The translations under genes and the position numbers were made by a program. Of a stretch of 64,000 nucleotides of DNA, positions 32,041 through 39,971 are shown one piece after another; the first letter of the stretch is position 1, and every line of letters starts with the position of its first letter. This DNA is from Pelomonas sp. CA6. GTDB taxonomy: Bacteria; Pseudomonadota; Gammaproteobacteria; Burkholderiales; Burkholderiaceae_C. The stretch is taken from the NCBI RefSeq assembly GCF_022549225.1, contig NZ_JAKZFD010000005.1, forward strand, positions 62,001 to 126,000, given 5' to 3'. Below the pieces are notes generated by a model that was not told where the DNA came from, searched no databases, and worked only from the letters and a program-made list of their open reading frames with translations.

Positions 32041-32976
32041 ATGTCCGCCGCTAACGCCCCCGCGTCCGAACCCGTGCTGCGCATCGCCGTGATGGGCGCC
32101 GGCGCCGTGGGCTGCTTCTTTGGCGCGCTGCTGGCGCGCGCTGGCCACGCGGTGGTGCTGATCGGCCGCCCCGCCCATGTGGAGGCCGTGCGCCGCGACG
32201 GACTGCGTCTGGAGATGAAGGGGCGCGACGAGCGTCTGCCGATGGAGGCCAGCACCGAGGCCCGTGCGGCGCAGGGGGCCGACCTGGTGCTGTTCTGCGT
32301 CAAGTCCGCCGACACCGAATCCGCCGCGGCGCAGCTGCGGCCCTGGCTGAAGCCGGACACCTTGCTGCTGTCGCTGCAGAACGGCGTGGACAACGCCGAA
32401 CGCCTGCGCGCCGCGCTGCCGGGTCAGCCGGTGGCCGCCGCGGTGGTCTATGTGGCCACCGAGATGGCGGGGCCCGGCCATGTACGCCACCATGGGCGCG
32501 GCGAGCTGGTGATCGAGCCCGCGCGGGGCGGCGAACGCGTGGCGCGCGCGCTGGTCGCGGCAGGCATCCCGACCGAGGTGTCGGCCGAGGTCCGCGCCGC
32601 GCTGTGGACCAAGCTGGTGATCAACTGCGCCTACAACGCGCTGTCGGCCATCAGCCAGCGCCCCTACGGCGAGGTGGTGCGGGGCGAGGGCGTGGCGCAG
32701 ACCATGCGCGAGATCGTCGCCGAATGCCGTGCCGTGGCCCAGGCCGAGGGCGTGGCGCTGCCCGCCGACCTGGACGAGCGCGTGAGCCGGCTGGCCGACA
32801 GCATGCCGGGCCAGTATTCGTCCACCGCGCAAGACCTGGCACGCGGCAAGCCCAGCGAGATCGACCACCTCAACGGCCATGTGGTCCGCCGCGGCGAGGC
32901 GCTGGGCGTGGCCACGCCGGTGAACCGCGCGCTGCAGGCGCTGGTCAAGCTGCTGGAGACGCGGCGCGCGGGCTGA
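32041..32976 (+). CDS. panE: 2-dehydropantoate 2-reductase
   Basis: Reduces ketopantoate to pantoate with NADPH for pantothenate and CoA synthesis. The 311 residues have the Rossmann loop MGAGAVGCFFG (about 19-29), the LFCVKSADT segment near residue 85 and the ApbA C-terminal domain with KLVINCAYNALSAI (about 190-203). A clear AGGAG ribosome-binding site precedes the ATG. Paralogues of this family sometimes act on other 2-keto acids, and genomes of this group often have several, so the exact substrate is not fixed by sequence. Confidence 0.88.
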   Translation: MSAANAPASEPVLRIAVMGAGAVGCFFGALLARAGHAVVLIGRPAHVEAVRRDGLRLEMKGRDERLPMEASTEARAAQGADLVLFCVKSADTESAAAQLRPWLKPDTLLLSLQNGVDNAERLRAALPGQPVAAAVVYVATEMAGPGHVRHHGRGELVIEPARGGERVARALVAAGIPTEVSAEVRAALWTKLVINCAYNALSAISQRPYGEVVRGEGVAQTMREIVAECRAVAQAEGVALPADLDERVSRLADSMPGQYSSTAQDLARGKPSEIDHLNGHVVRRGEALGVATPVNRALQALVKLLETRRAG

Positions 32977-32991
32977 GCGCCCGGCCGGCGC

Positions 32992-33912
32992 TCATTTGCG
33001 CATCAGCGTGCTCTTGCCGAACAGCGATTCGATCAGGTCCACGGCGATCAGCGCGGTCTTGTTCCTGACGTCCAGCGCCGGGTTCAGCTCCATCACATCC
33101 AGCGACGCGAGGCGGCCGGTGTCGGCGATCATCTCCATGCACAGCTGGGCTTCGCGGTAGGTCGGGCCGCCGGGCACGGTGGTGCCGACGCCGGGGGCGA
33201 CGTCGGGGTCCAGGAAGTCCACGTCGAAGGAGACGTGCAGATGGGTGTTGGCGTCCAGCGTGGCCAGCGCCAGCTCCATGGTGTGGCGCATGCCCATTTC
33301 GTCGATGTAGCGCATGTCGAACACCTCCAGCTCCTGCTCGTGCACGAAGCGCTTCTCGCCCGCGTCCACGCTGCGGATGCCGATCTGGCGCACCCACTTG
33401 GGGCTGATCGCCGGCACCTGGCCGCCGATGGAGATCAGCTCCTGCGGGCCGAAACCGCACAGGCAGGCCACCGGCATGCCGTGGATGTTGCCGCTGGGGG
33501 TCAGCGCGCTGGTGTTGAAGTCGGCATGCGCGTCCAGCCACAGCACGCGCAGCTTCTTGCCGGTCTCGCGGCAGTGGCGCGCCACCGCGCTGATGGAGCC
33601 CAGGCCCAGGCAATGGTCGCCGCCCAGCAGGATGGGCATGCGGCCGCCCTGCAGTTCCTGGTGCACCGCGTCGTGCACCGCCTGGTTCCAGGCCGCGACC
33701 TCGCCCAGGTGGCGGTAGCCGTCCACCGGCGGCAGCCAGGGGTTGGAGGGGCCGCTGAGATTGCCGCGGTCCAGCACGTCCACACCATGCCCGCGCAGCG
33801 CCTCGGCCAGCCCGGCCACGCGCAGGGCCTCGGGGCCCATGCTGGCCCCGCGGGCGCCGGCGCCCACATCGGTGGGGGCGCCAATCAGGGAAACGGAACG
33901 CGCTTGGGTCAT
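32992..33912 (-). CDS. rocF: Arginase
   Basis: Hydrolyses arginine to ornithine and urea in the cytoplasm, with two manganese ions. The 306 residues carry all ureohydrolase signatures: GGDHCLGLGS near 98, DAHADFN near 126-132 and SFDVDFLDPD near 229. The length and the arginase-type substrate loop (SGNIHGMPVA near 140) favour arginase over agmatinase. It is convergent with panE (15 bases apart). Urea made here could feed urease; ureD and a urea transporter occur later in this window, but no link is shown. Confidence 0.93.
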   Translation of the reverse strand: MTQARSVSLIGAPTDVGAGARGASMGPEALRVAGLAEALRGHGVDVLDRGNLSGPSNPWLPPVDGYRHLGEVAAWNQAVHDAVHQELQGGRMPILLGGDHCLGLGSISAVARHCRETGKKLRVLWLDAHADFNTSALTPSGNIHGMPVACLCGFGPQELISIGGQVPAISPKWVRQIGIRSVDAGEKRFVHEQELEVFDMRYIDEMGMRHTMELALATLDANTHLHVSFDVDFLDPDVAPGVGTTVPGGPTYREAQLCMEMIADTGRLASLDVMELNPALDVRNKTALIAVDLIESLFGKSTLMRK

Positions 33913-33923
33913 CGCAGGCCTCG

Positions 33924-34814
33924 TCAGATGGGTTCGTTGGAATTCACGTGGTTGTGGTTGCCGATCTCGTACTCCGCCTTCAGCAAGGCCCAGGCCTCCT
34001 CGGCGGTTTCGACATAGCGGAAGAGCTGCTCGTCGCCGGGGCTGATCATGCCGGAGTCGATCAGCAGTTCGAAGTCGATCAGGCGCGACCAGAACTCGCG
34101 CCCGAACAGCAGGATGGGCCGGCGGCGGCACTTGCCGGTCTGGATCAGCGTGAGGGTTTCGAACAACTCGTCCAGCGTGCCGTAGCCGCCCGGGAAGCAC
34201 ACCAGCGCCACCGAGCGGATCAGGAAGTGCATCTTGCGCAGCCCGAAATAGTGAAAGCGGAAGCACAGCTCGGGCGTGATGTAGGGGTTGGGGAACTGCT
34301 CGTGCGGCAGCACGATGTTCAGCCCCAGGCTGCGTCCGCCCGCCTCGTAGGCGCCACGGTTGCCGGCCTCCATGATGCCGGGGCCGCCGCCGGTCACGAC
34401 ATAGATGGGGTGCGGGCGGCTGCCGGTGTTCTCGGTCACCAGGCGCGCGAAGCGGCGCGCCTCCTCGTAGTAGCGGCTCATGCCCAGGCGGCGTTCGGCG
34501 CGGCGGATGGCGTCGGGGTCGGCGTCCGCGCGCGCCTGCTCCAGCGCCTGTTCGGCGCTGGCCCGGTCCGGGATGCGCGCGCTGCCGAAGATCACCACTG
34601 TGTGCTCGATGCCCAGCTCCTTCTGGATCAGCTCGGGCTTGAGCAGCTCCAGCTGCATGCGCACCGGGCGCAGTTCCTCGCGCAGCAGGAAGTCCTCGTC
34701 GGCGAAGGCCAGCCGGTAGGCGGGCAGTTGGCTGATTTCCTGCGGTGCGGGTTGGCGGGCCTCTTCCTCGGCGGACGGGAAGTTGCGGGCGGCGAGCTTG
34801 TCGTGGCGGATCAT
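33924..34814 (-). CDS. LOG family / TIGR00730-type Rossmann protein (nucleotide monophosphate phosphoribohydrolase-like)
   Basis: A 296-residue protein with the family signature PGGYGTLDE near residue 205 and the upstream TGGGPGIMEAGNRGA segment near 150, both found in LOG-type enzymes that cleave nucleoside monophosphates or cytokinin riboside monophosphates. The N-terminal ~70 residues are a helical extension not found in the shortest members. Whether it is a phosphoribohydrolase or the lysine-decarboxylase-like activity once proposed cannot be told; the former is now favoured. ATG 34814 is used instead of an in-frame GTG five codons upstream. It ends 11 bases before the arginase start on the same strand. 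Confidence 0.87.
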   Translation of the reverse strand: MIRHDKLAARNFPSAEEEARQPAPQEISQLPAYRLAFADEDFLLREELRPVRMQLELLKPELIQKELGIEHTVVIFGSARIPDRASAEQALEQARADADPDAIRRAERRLGMSRYYEEARRFARLVTENTGSRPHPIYVVTGGGPGIMEAGNRGAYEAGGRSLGLNIVLPHEQFPNPYITPELCFRFHYFGLRKMHFLIRSVALVCFPGGYGTLDELFETLTLIQTGKCRRRPILLFGREFWSRLIDFELLIDSGMISPGDEQLFRYVETAEEAWALLKAEYEIGNHNHVNSNEPI

Positions 34815-34898
34815 GGTGGTCTGGCCCACGCGGGGCGGCGGTAGCTTAAGGGGCGATGGGAGTAATTTCCTGATCGCTTGGGCTGTGAATACGGCGTT

Positions 34899-35663
34899 TT
34901 ATTGCGTCGGACCGCGGTGTTCGCGGCAGCAGGCGCAGGCCGGGTCGGGCTGGAGGCGGATTTCGTTCCACTCCATGCGGCGCGCGTCCAGCACCAGCAG
35001 CCGGCCGGGCAGCTGGCTGTCCATGCCGGACATCAGCTTCAGGGCTTCGGCGGCCTGCATGCTGCCGATGATGCCCACCAGCGGCGCGAACACACCCAGG
35101 GTGGCGCAGCGCTGTTCCTCGAAGCCCGGGTCGGGCGGGAACAGGCAGGCATAACAGGGCGAGTCGGCGCGGCGCGTGTCATACACGCTCAACTGGCCGT
35201 CAAAGCCCAACGCGGCGCCGGAAACCAGCGGGCGGCCATGGCGCACGCAGGCGGCGTTGACCAGGTGGCGGGTGGCGAAGTTGTCGCTGCAGTCCAGCAC
35301 CACATCGGCCTGCGGCACCCATTCGTCCAGCAGGGCGGCGCCGGCGCGCTGCTGCAGCGCCCGGACCTCGGGTTCGGGGTTGATCGCGGCGATGCCGGCC
35401 GCGGCCGACAGCACCTTGGGCTGACCCACGCGGGCCAGGTTGTGCGCCAGCTGGCGTTGCAGATTGGTGAGGTCCACCGTGTCGGCGTCCACCAGCGTGA
35501 TGCGGCCCACGCCGGCACTGCCCAGGAACAGCGCCACCGGCGATCCCAGGCCGCCGGCGCCGATCACCAGCGCATGGGACTGCAGCAGGCGCTGCTGTCC
35601 CTCCACGCCCAGCTCGTCGAGCAGGATGTGCCGCGAGTAGCGCAGCAGTTGTTCGTCAGTCAT
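34899..35663 (-). CDS. MoeB/ThiF family sulfur-carrier adenylyltransferase
   Basis: Adenylates the C-terminal glycine of a small sulfur-carrier protein (MoaD or ThiS) in molybdopterin or thiamine synthesis. The 254 residues contain the ATP loop GAGGLGSPVA (about 37-46), LVDADTVDLTNLQRQ (about 58-72) and the catalytic-cysteine segment RCATLGVFAPLVG near 187. Zinc-binding CxxC pairs are at CYAC (about 168-171) and CACC near the C-terminus. There is no rhodanese domain. No moa or thi gene is adjacent, so moeB versus thiF cannot be decided. It is divergent from the SRPBCC gene. Confidence 0.9.
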   Translation of the reverse strand: MTDEQLLRYSRHILLDELGVEGQQRLLQSHALVIGAGGLGSPVALFLGSAGVGRITLVDADTVDLTNLQRQLAHNLARVGQPKVLSAAAGIAAINPEPEVRALQQRAGAALLDEWVPQADVVLDCSDNFATRHLVNAACVRHGRPLVSGAALGFDGQLSVYDTRRADSPCYACLFPPDPGFEEQRCATLGVFAPLVGIIGSMQAAEALKLMSGMDSQLPGRLLVLDARRMEWNEIRLQPDPACACCREHRGPTQ

Positions 35664-35761
35664 GGGTGAAGCATAGCCTCCGGGGGACCCGTGACAGGGG
35701 AAAGGGGCGGGCCGCCCGACCCGACTGGCCCCTCGCGCGGATTCATGGCGTTGCGGAGGTT

Positions 35762-35788
35762 TTGACATTAAATATGCATGCATATAAT
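35762..35788 (+). promoter_or_regulatory. AT-rich promoter with embedded palindrome for the SRPBCC/MarR genes
   Basis: TTGACA at 35762-35767 and TATAAT at 35783-35788 are both perfect hexamers, 15 bases apart. Between and overlapping them is the 14-base perfect palindrome ATATGCATGCATAT at 35772-35785. The element stands out in GC-rich surroundings. It is a likely binding site for the MarR protein encoded at 36455 (autoregulation), which is inference from position. A strong AAGGAG ribosome-binding site at 35804-35809 follows. Confidence 0.75.
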
Positions 35789-35815
35789 AATTGCACATAC
35801 ATAAAGGAGCTGATC

Positions 35816-36268
35816 ATGCCGTCGACCCCTCTTGCCACCCGCTCTGTTCTGGGCCATTGCGCGGCTTCGCCGCAGGCGGTCTGGGACTGTCTGTCCGATG
35901 TCGCCCGGTGGCACGAATGGAACCCAGGCGTGCGCAGCGCGGCCCTGGACGGTTTATTTGCCGAGGGCGCCTGGTTCACCATGGACCTGCCTGAGGGGAT
36001 GTCTCTCCGCTCTCGGCTTGTCGATGTGGTGCCGGCCCGGTGCTTCACCGACGAGACCGAGGTCGGGCCGATGATGGTCCGCGTGCGCCACGAGATCCTG
36101 CCGTCCGCGTCGGCCGACGGAACGGGCTGCCGCATCTGCTACACGATCGAGGTGCGGGGGCCGGATGCCCAGTCCCTGTGCGACGAGGTTTCGTCGGACT
36201 TTCCGCAAGTGATCGAAGCGCTGGCCCAACGGGCGCAGGCCGCGTCGACCTCTCGGGACGCGGCATGA
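35816..36268 (+). CDS. SRPBCC/START-fold family protein
   Basis: A 150-residue cytoplasmic protein of the SRPBCC helix-grip fold, recognised from the N-terminal pattern in which a strand is followed by VWDCLSDVARWHEWNPGV (about 22-39), and from the C-terminal long helix. Such proteins bind hydrophobic ligands in a cavity; many are polyketide cyclase/dehydrase-like, and others are stress proteins. The specific ligand is unknown. It has a strong promoter and ribosome-binding site and is followed after 186 bases by a MarR regulator, suggesting induction by a small aromatic or lipophilic compound. The first in-frame ATG after the ribosome-binding site was chosen. Confidence 0.85.
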   Translation: MPSTPLATRSVLGHCAASPQAVWDCLSDVARWHEWNPGVRSAALDGLFAEGAWFTMDLPEGMSLRSRLVDVVPARCFTDETEVGPMMVRVRHEILPSASADGTGCRICYTIEVRGPDAQSLCDEVSSDFPQVIEALAQRAQAASTSRDAA

Positions 36269-36454
36269 AGGCGACGCTGGGCGTGGTGTCGCACCTGCGA
36301 GTGATGGGCGAAAATCCGTCACTCTGCGCAAGCCCGAACGGGGGCACGGTGCCGCGGCGGGGGCTGGAGCCCTGGTCGCAGCAGGATGCGCGCCACCTTC
36401 TCCTCGCCATGGACCAGCCCTCGGAAGACGCCGGGGCCGCCGCCTGACTCTGTC

Positions 36455-36961
36455 ATGAAGCCCAGCCGCCCCGCCAAGCCTCTGCCCACCCGCCATCCGG
36501 GTCCGAACGACAGCCCCGGCTTTCTGCTCTGGCGGGTGTCCAACGCCTGGCAACGCGAGCAACGCGCGGCGCTGCAGCCGCTGGGGCTGACGCACACGCA
36601 ATTTGTCATGCTGGCGGTGAGCACCTGGTTCGGCGACCCTCAGCCGCTCACGCAGGCCGCGCTGGCGCAGCTGGCGGGCAGCGACCCCATGACCACCTCG
36701 CAGGTGGTGCGCACCCTGGTGGCCCAAGGCTGGGTCACCCGCGAGTCCCATCCCGAGGACACCCGCGCCAAGCTGATCCGCGCCACGCCCCATGGCCGGG
36801 CGCTGGCGGCGCGCGCCGTGCAGGTCGTCGAAGCCGTGGATCAGCGATTCTTCGAGATCCTGGGGGCGGACGATCGCGCGGCGCTGGTGAAGAGCTTCCA
36901 GGGCTTGCTCGACCGAGGGGAGCCGGCCGGCGAATCCCGGCCGGACCTGGGCCGGGCCTGA
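36455..36961 (+). CDS. MarR family transcriptional regulator
   Basis: A 168-residue winged-helix regulator. The winged-helix region includes LTHTQFVMLAVSTW (about 43-56), LTQAALAQLAG (about 63-73) and the wing ESHPEDTRAKLIRATPHG, read as ESHPEDTRAKLI (about 99-110), with the typical conserved DxR (DTR). MarR proteins bind AT-rich palindromes and are released by phenolic or other small ligands. It is probably co-transcribed with the SRPBCC gene, which starts behind a palindromic promoter. ATG 36455 gives the normal N-terminus. A hairpin follows 5 bases after the stop. Confidence 0.92.
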   Translation: MKPSRPAKPLPTRHPGPNDSPGFLLWRVSNAWQREQRAALQPLGLTHTQFVMLAVSTWFGDPQPLTQAALAQLAGSDPMTTSQVVRTLVAQGWVTRESHPEDTRAKLIRATPHGRALAARAVQVVEAVDQRFFEILGADDRAALVKSFQGLLDRGEPAGESRPDLGRA

Positions 36962-36966
36962 AAGCA

Positions 36967-36992
36967 AGAGCGCCGCAAAGGTGCGGCGCTCT
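36967..36992. terminator. Bidirectional hairpin between the convergent MarR and protease genes
   Basis: AGAGCGCCGC and GCGGCGCTCT form a 10-base perfect stem with a six-base loop. The plus-strand side lacks a T-run; on the minus strand a weak TTGCTTT follows, which fits termination of the protease gene. Confidence 0.6.
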
Positions 36993-37032
36993 GGGGGAAG
37001 GGTGACGGCCGGGCGGCCGACGCGTCAGCGAC

Positions 37033-38481
37033 TTATTCGCCCGGCTTGGCCTCGGCCTTGCGCTCGGTGGCGGTCTTGGACGCAATCACCGGCTTGCCCT
37101 TGAGCTGATTCAGCGCCTGCTGCAGCGGGAAGTCTTCGGTGCTGCCGAACTCGGGCAGCGGCTTGGGCGGCTCGTGGCGCTTGGCGAATTCCTCTTCCAG
37201 CTTCTTGCGCGCTTCCTCGCGCGCCTTCTCGCGCTCCTTGGCGGCGGCCTCGTCCTTGACCTCGTCCTTGCCGGTCAGGTGCTTTTCCAGGTCGGCCTCG
37301 CGGGTGCGCAGCGCGGCGAAGACATTGCCCTCGGCGGTCTCGTCCAGCATCACGTCGGGCACGATGCCGGTGGCCTGGATGGAGCGGCCCTTGGGCGTGT
37401 AGTAGCGCGCGGTCGTGAGCTTGAGCGCGCTCTCCGGGCCCAGCTGGCGCACGGTCTGCACCGAGCCCTTGCCGAAGGTCTGTTCGCCCATCACCATCGC
37501 GCGCTTGTGGTCCTGCAGCGCGCCGGCGACGATCTCGCTGGCCGACGCCGAACCGCCGTTGACCAGCACCACCAGCGGCACGTTCTTCACCGCCTCGGGC
37601 AGCTTCTTCAGCGGGTCGCTGCTGCCGCGGCGCAGGTAGTAGTCGGGGCTGGCCTTGTAGCTGGCCTTGGCCTCGGCGATCTGGCCGTTGGTCGACACCA
37701 CCTCGACGCCGCCGGGCAGGAAGGCCGCCGACAGCGCCACCGCGCCCTCGAGCAGGCCGCCCGGGTCGTTGCGCAGGTCCAGCACCAGGCCCTTGAGCTT
37801 GGGGTCCTGCTTGTACAGATCGGCCAGCTTGGCGGCGAAATCTTCCACCGTGCGGTCCTGGAACTGGCTCACGCGCAGCCAGGCGTAGCCCGGCTCCACC
37901 ATCTTGGCGCGCACGCTCTGCACGCGGATTTCCTCGCGCGTGATCGTGACCGGGAAGGTGCGCGACTCGGTCTTGCGGAAGATGGTCAGCATCACCTTGG
38001 TGCTGGGCTCGCCGCGCATGCGCTTGACGGCCTGGTCCAGGCTCAGGCCCTTGACCGCGGTGTCGTCGATCTTGGTGATCAGGTCGCCGCTCTTCAGGCC
38101 GGCGCGGAAGGCGGGGGATCCCTCGATCGGCGAGACGATCTTGACCAGGCCGTCTTCCATGCCGATCTCGATGCCCACGCCGACGAACTTGCCGCTGGTG
38201 CTCTCGCGGAACTCCTTGAAGTTCTTCTTGTCGAAGTACTGCGAGTGCGGATCCAGCCCGGCCACCATGCCGGAGATGGCGTCGTTGATCAGCTTTTTCT
38301 CGTCGACCGCCTCGACGTAGTCGGACTTCACGATGCCGAACACCGCGGCGAGCTGCTGCAGCTCTTCCAGCGGCAGGGGAGAGAGGGGGCTGCGGGCGTT
38401 CGCCTGCAGTTGCATCGTGGTCAATGCGCCGGTGACGGCGCCCAGCGCGACCCAACCCGCGACCTTCAATTTGCTGCCCAT
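37033..38481 (-). CDS. C-terminal processing peptidase (S41 family)
   Basis: A periplasmic serine protease that trims the C-termini of exported proteins. The 482 residues have an N-terminal signal/anchor helix (about 6-25), a PDZ domain (about 95-180) with the carboxylate loop around GSPAFRAGLKSGD, and the S41 catalytic domain. Ser313 (in GSASASE) and Lys338 (in TFGKGS) form the Ser-Lys dyad, with the expected 25-residue spacing. A lysine- and glutamate-rich helical C-terminal extension (about 395-475) is longer than in many members. The ATG at 38481 gives the conventional membrane-anchored N-terminus. It lies 303 bases upstream-side from the ABC ATPase gene. Confidence 0.94.
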   Translation of the reverse strand: MGSKLKVAGWVALGAVTGALTTMQLQANARSPLSPLPLEELQQLAAVFGIVKSDYVEAVDEKKLINDAISGMVAGLDPHSQYFDKKNFKEFRESTSGKFVGVGIEIGMEDGLVKIVSPIEGSPAFRAGLKSGDLITKIDDTAVKGLSLDQAVKRMRGEPSTKVMLTIFRKTESRTFPVTITREEIRVQSVRAKMVEPGYAWLRVSQFQDRTVEDFAAKLADLYKQDPKLKGLVLDLRNDPGGLLEGAVALSAAFLPGGVEVVSTNGQIAEAKASYKASPDYYLRRGSSDPLKKLPEAVKNVPLVVLVNGGSASASEIVAGALQDHKRAMVMGEQTFGKGSVQTVRQLGPESALKLTTARYYTPKGRSIQATGIVPDVMLDETAEGNVFAALRTREADLEKHLTGKDEVKDEAAAKEREKAREEARKKLEEEFAKRHEPPKPLPEFGSTEDFPLQQALNQLKGKPVIASKTATERKAEAKPGE

Positions 38482-38784
38482 GATGCGTGGATTCCTAATG
38501 TCTGACTCAGCCTTGCTGCTTGGCTTCAAGAAAACGAAGGGCGGCCCCGAGTTTTCTGACCCCCCTCGGGGGCGGTCCGGGCCAGGGCCTGGACCAGGGG
38601 CACCTTCTTTCCGCTCCGAAGCGGGCGGACGTTGGGCGCCTTCAGTATATGCCTGGCCCCATGATCTCTGCAGGCGCCGGTCACGCGATAAGCCCGGTGT
38701 TTCCCCAGGAAACACGCGGGTTCGTGGATTGCTGGCGCCGCGGGGATGCCGGAAGACACCGAGCTTGGGGCGATCCGGCCGGTT
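38482..38784. other. 303-base gap between the protease and ABC ATPase genes
   Basis: No convincing gene is present. On the minus strand a -10-like TATACT (complement of 38644-38649) lies about 160 bases before the protease ATG. A clean inverted repeat, GTGTTTCC (38697-38704) and GGAAACAC (38708-38715), could end transcription of the ABC ATPase gene. Confidence 0.55.
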
Positions 38785-39909
38785 TCAATCGGCCTGGGCC
38801 GGGTGGGGTTCGCGCGCGAAGGTCACCACATGGTCCATCGCCGCGCGTATGCCTATCCATTCGCCGATCTGGTGGTCGTGGTGCGAGGGCACATGGGCCA
38901 TCAGGCGCTCGCCGCTGGCCAGGCGCAGCGTGTAGAGGAACTCGGCGCCGCGGAAGACCTTGCGCTCGATCTGCGCCTTGGACGGCGCGCTGTCGTCGTG
39001 GACGATGTCGTCGGCGCGCAGCAGCAGCTCGCATTCGCCGTCCGGGTAGGCGCTGGGCAGCGGGCAGGCCTGGCTGTCCGGGGGGCCGGACAGCACGCCC
39101 AGCCCGCCCACCTCGCCCAGCGGGGTCTGCACGCGCGGCCCGTCGGGGCCGGCGACGATGCGCGCCGGCACGAAGACGCCATGGCCGATGAAGTCGGCGA
39201 CGAAGCGCGTCGCCGGGCGGTGGTAGACCGCGTAGGCCTCGTCCCATTGCTCCAGCCGGCCCTGGTGCATCACGCCGACGCGGTCGCCGATCGCGAAGGC
39301 CTCGGCCTGGTCGTGCGTCACGAACAGCGCGGTCGTGCCCATCTCGCGCAGGATGGCGCGCAGCTCCTGCGACAGGCGCTCGCGCAGGTCCACGTCCAGG
39401 CTGGAGAAGGGCTCGTCCAGCAGCAGCAGGCGCGGCGCCGGCGCCAGCGCGCGTGCCAGCGCGACGCGCTGCTGCTGGCCGCCGGACAGCTGGTGCGGCG
39501 CGCGCCGGGCGGCGTGGCCCAAGCCCACCAGGTCCAGCATCTGCTCGATGCGCTGCTGGCGTTCGGCGCGCGCCAGGTGCTTGAGGCCGAAGCCAATGTT
39601 GTCGGCGATGCTCAGGTGCGGGAACAGCGCATAGTCCTGGAAGACCATGCCGATGCGGCGCGCCTCCGGCGCCAGATGCAGGCCCTGCTGCGCATCGGCC
39701 AGGGTCTCGCCGGCGATGGCGATGCGGCCCTCGTGCAGCCGTTCCAGGCCGGCGATCGCGCGCAGCAGCGTGGTCTTGCCGCAGCCCGACGGGCCGATCA
39801 GCACCCCGATCTGGCCCTGCGCCAATCCCAGCGTCGCCGCGGCGACGGCGTCGCGCCGGCCGCTGGACTGGGGGTAGCGCAGGCCGACCTGTTCGAGAGA
39901 CAGAAACAT
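38785..39909 (-). CDS. fbpC: Iron(III)-type ABC transporter ATP-binding protein
   Basis: Powers import of a periplasmically bound substrate, probably ferric iron. The 374 residues contain Walker A GPSGCGKTT (about 39-47), the signature LSGGQQQR (about 141-148), Walker B LLLLDEPFSSLD (about 160-171) and the switch histidine in VTHD (about 195-198). A C-terminal TOBE-type regulatory domain covers about 240-350. It is divergent from the permease at 39972 with only 62 bases between the starts. No periplasmic binding protein gene adjoins it. Other CUT1-like substrates (polyamines, thiamine) are less likely given the permease type. Confidence 0.85.
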   Translation of the reverse strand: MFLSLEQVGLRYPQSSGRRDAVAAATLGLAQGQIGVLIGPSGCGKTTLLRAIAGLERLHEGRIAIAGETLADAQQGLHLAPEARRIGMVFQDYALFPHLSIADNIGFGLKHLARAERQQRIEQMLDLVGLGHAARRAPHQLSGGQQQRVALARALAPAPRLLLLDEPFSSLDVDLRERLSQELRAILREMGTTALFVTHDQAEAFAIGDRVGVMHQGRLEQWDEAYAVYHRPATRFVADFIGHGVFVPARIVAGPDGPRVQTPLGEVGGLGVLSGPPDSQACPLPSAYPDGECELLLRADDIVHDDSAPSKAQIERKVFRGAEFLYTLRLASGERLMAHVPSHHDHQIGEWIGIRAAMDHVVTFAREPHPAQAD

Positions 39910-39971
39910 GGGCAGATATGATATCGGGTTGGCCCACCCGCCCTCACCAAGCCCCGCAAGGGCTAGCCCCC

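Noticed and set aside
39918-39971. Upstream ATG start for the iron-type permease
   Set aside because: It would add an unusual MISGWPTRPHQ leader and leave only 8 bases to the divergent fbpC start; the GTG at 39972 is more natural, though not proven.
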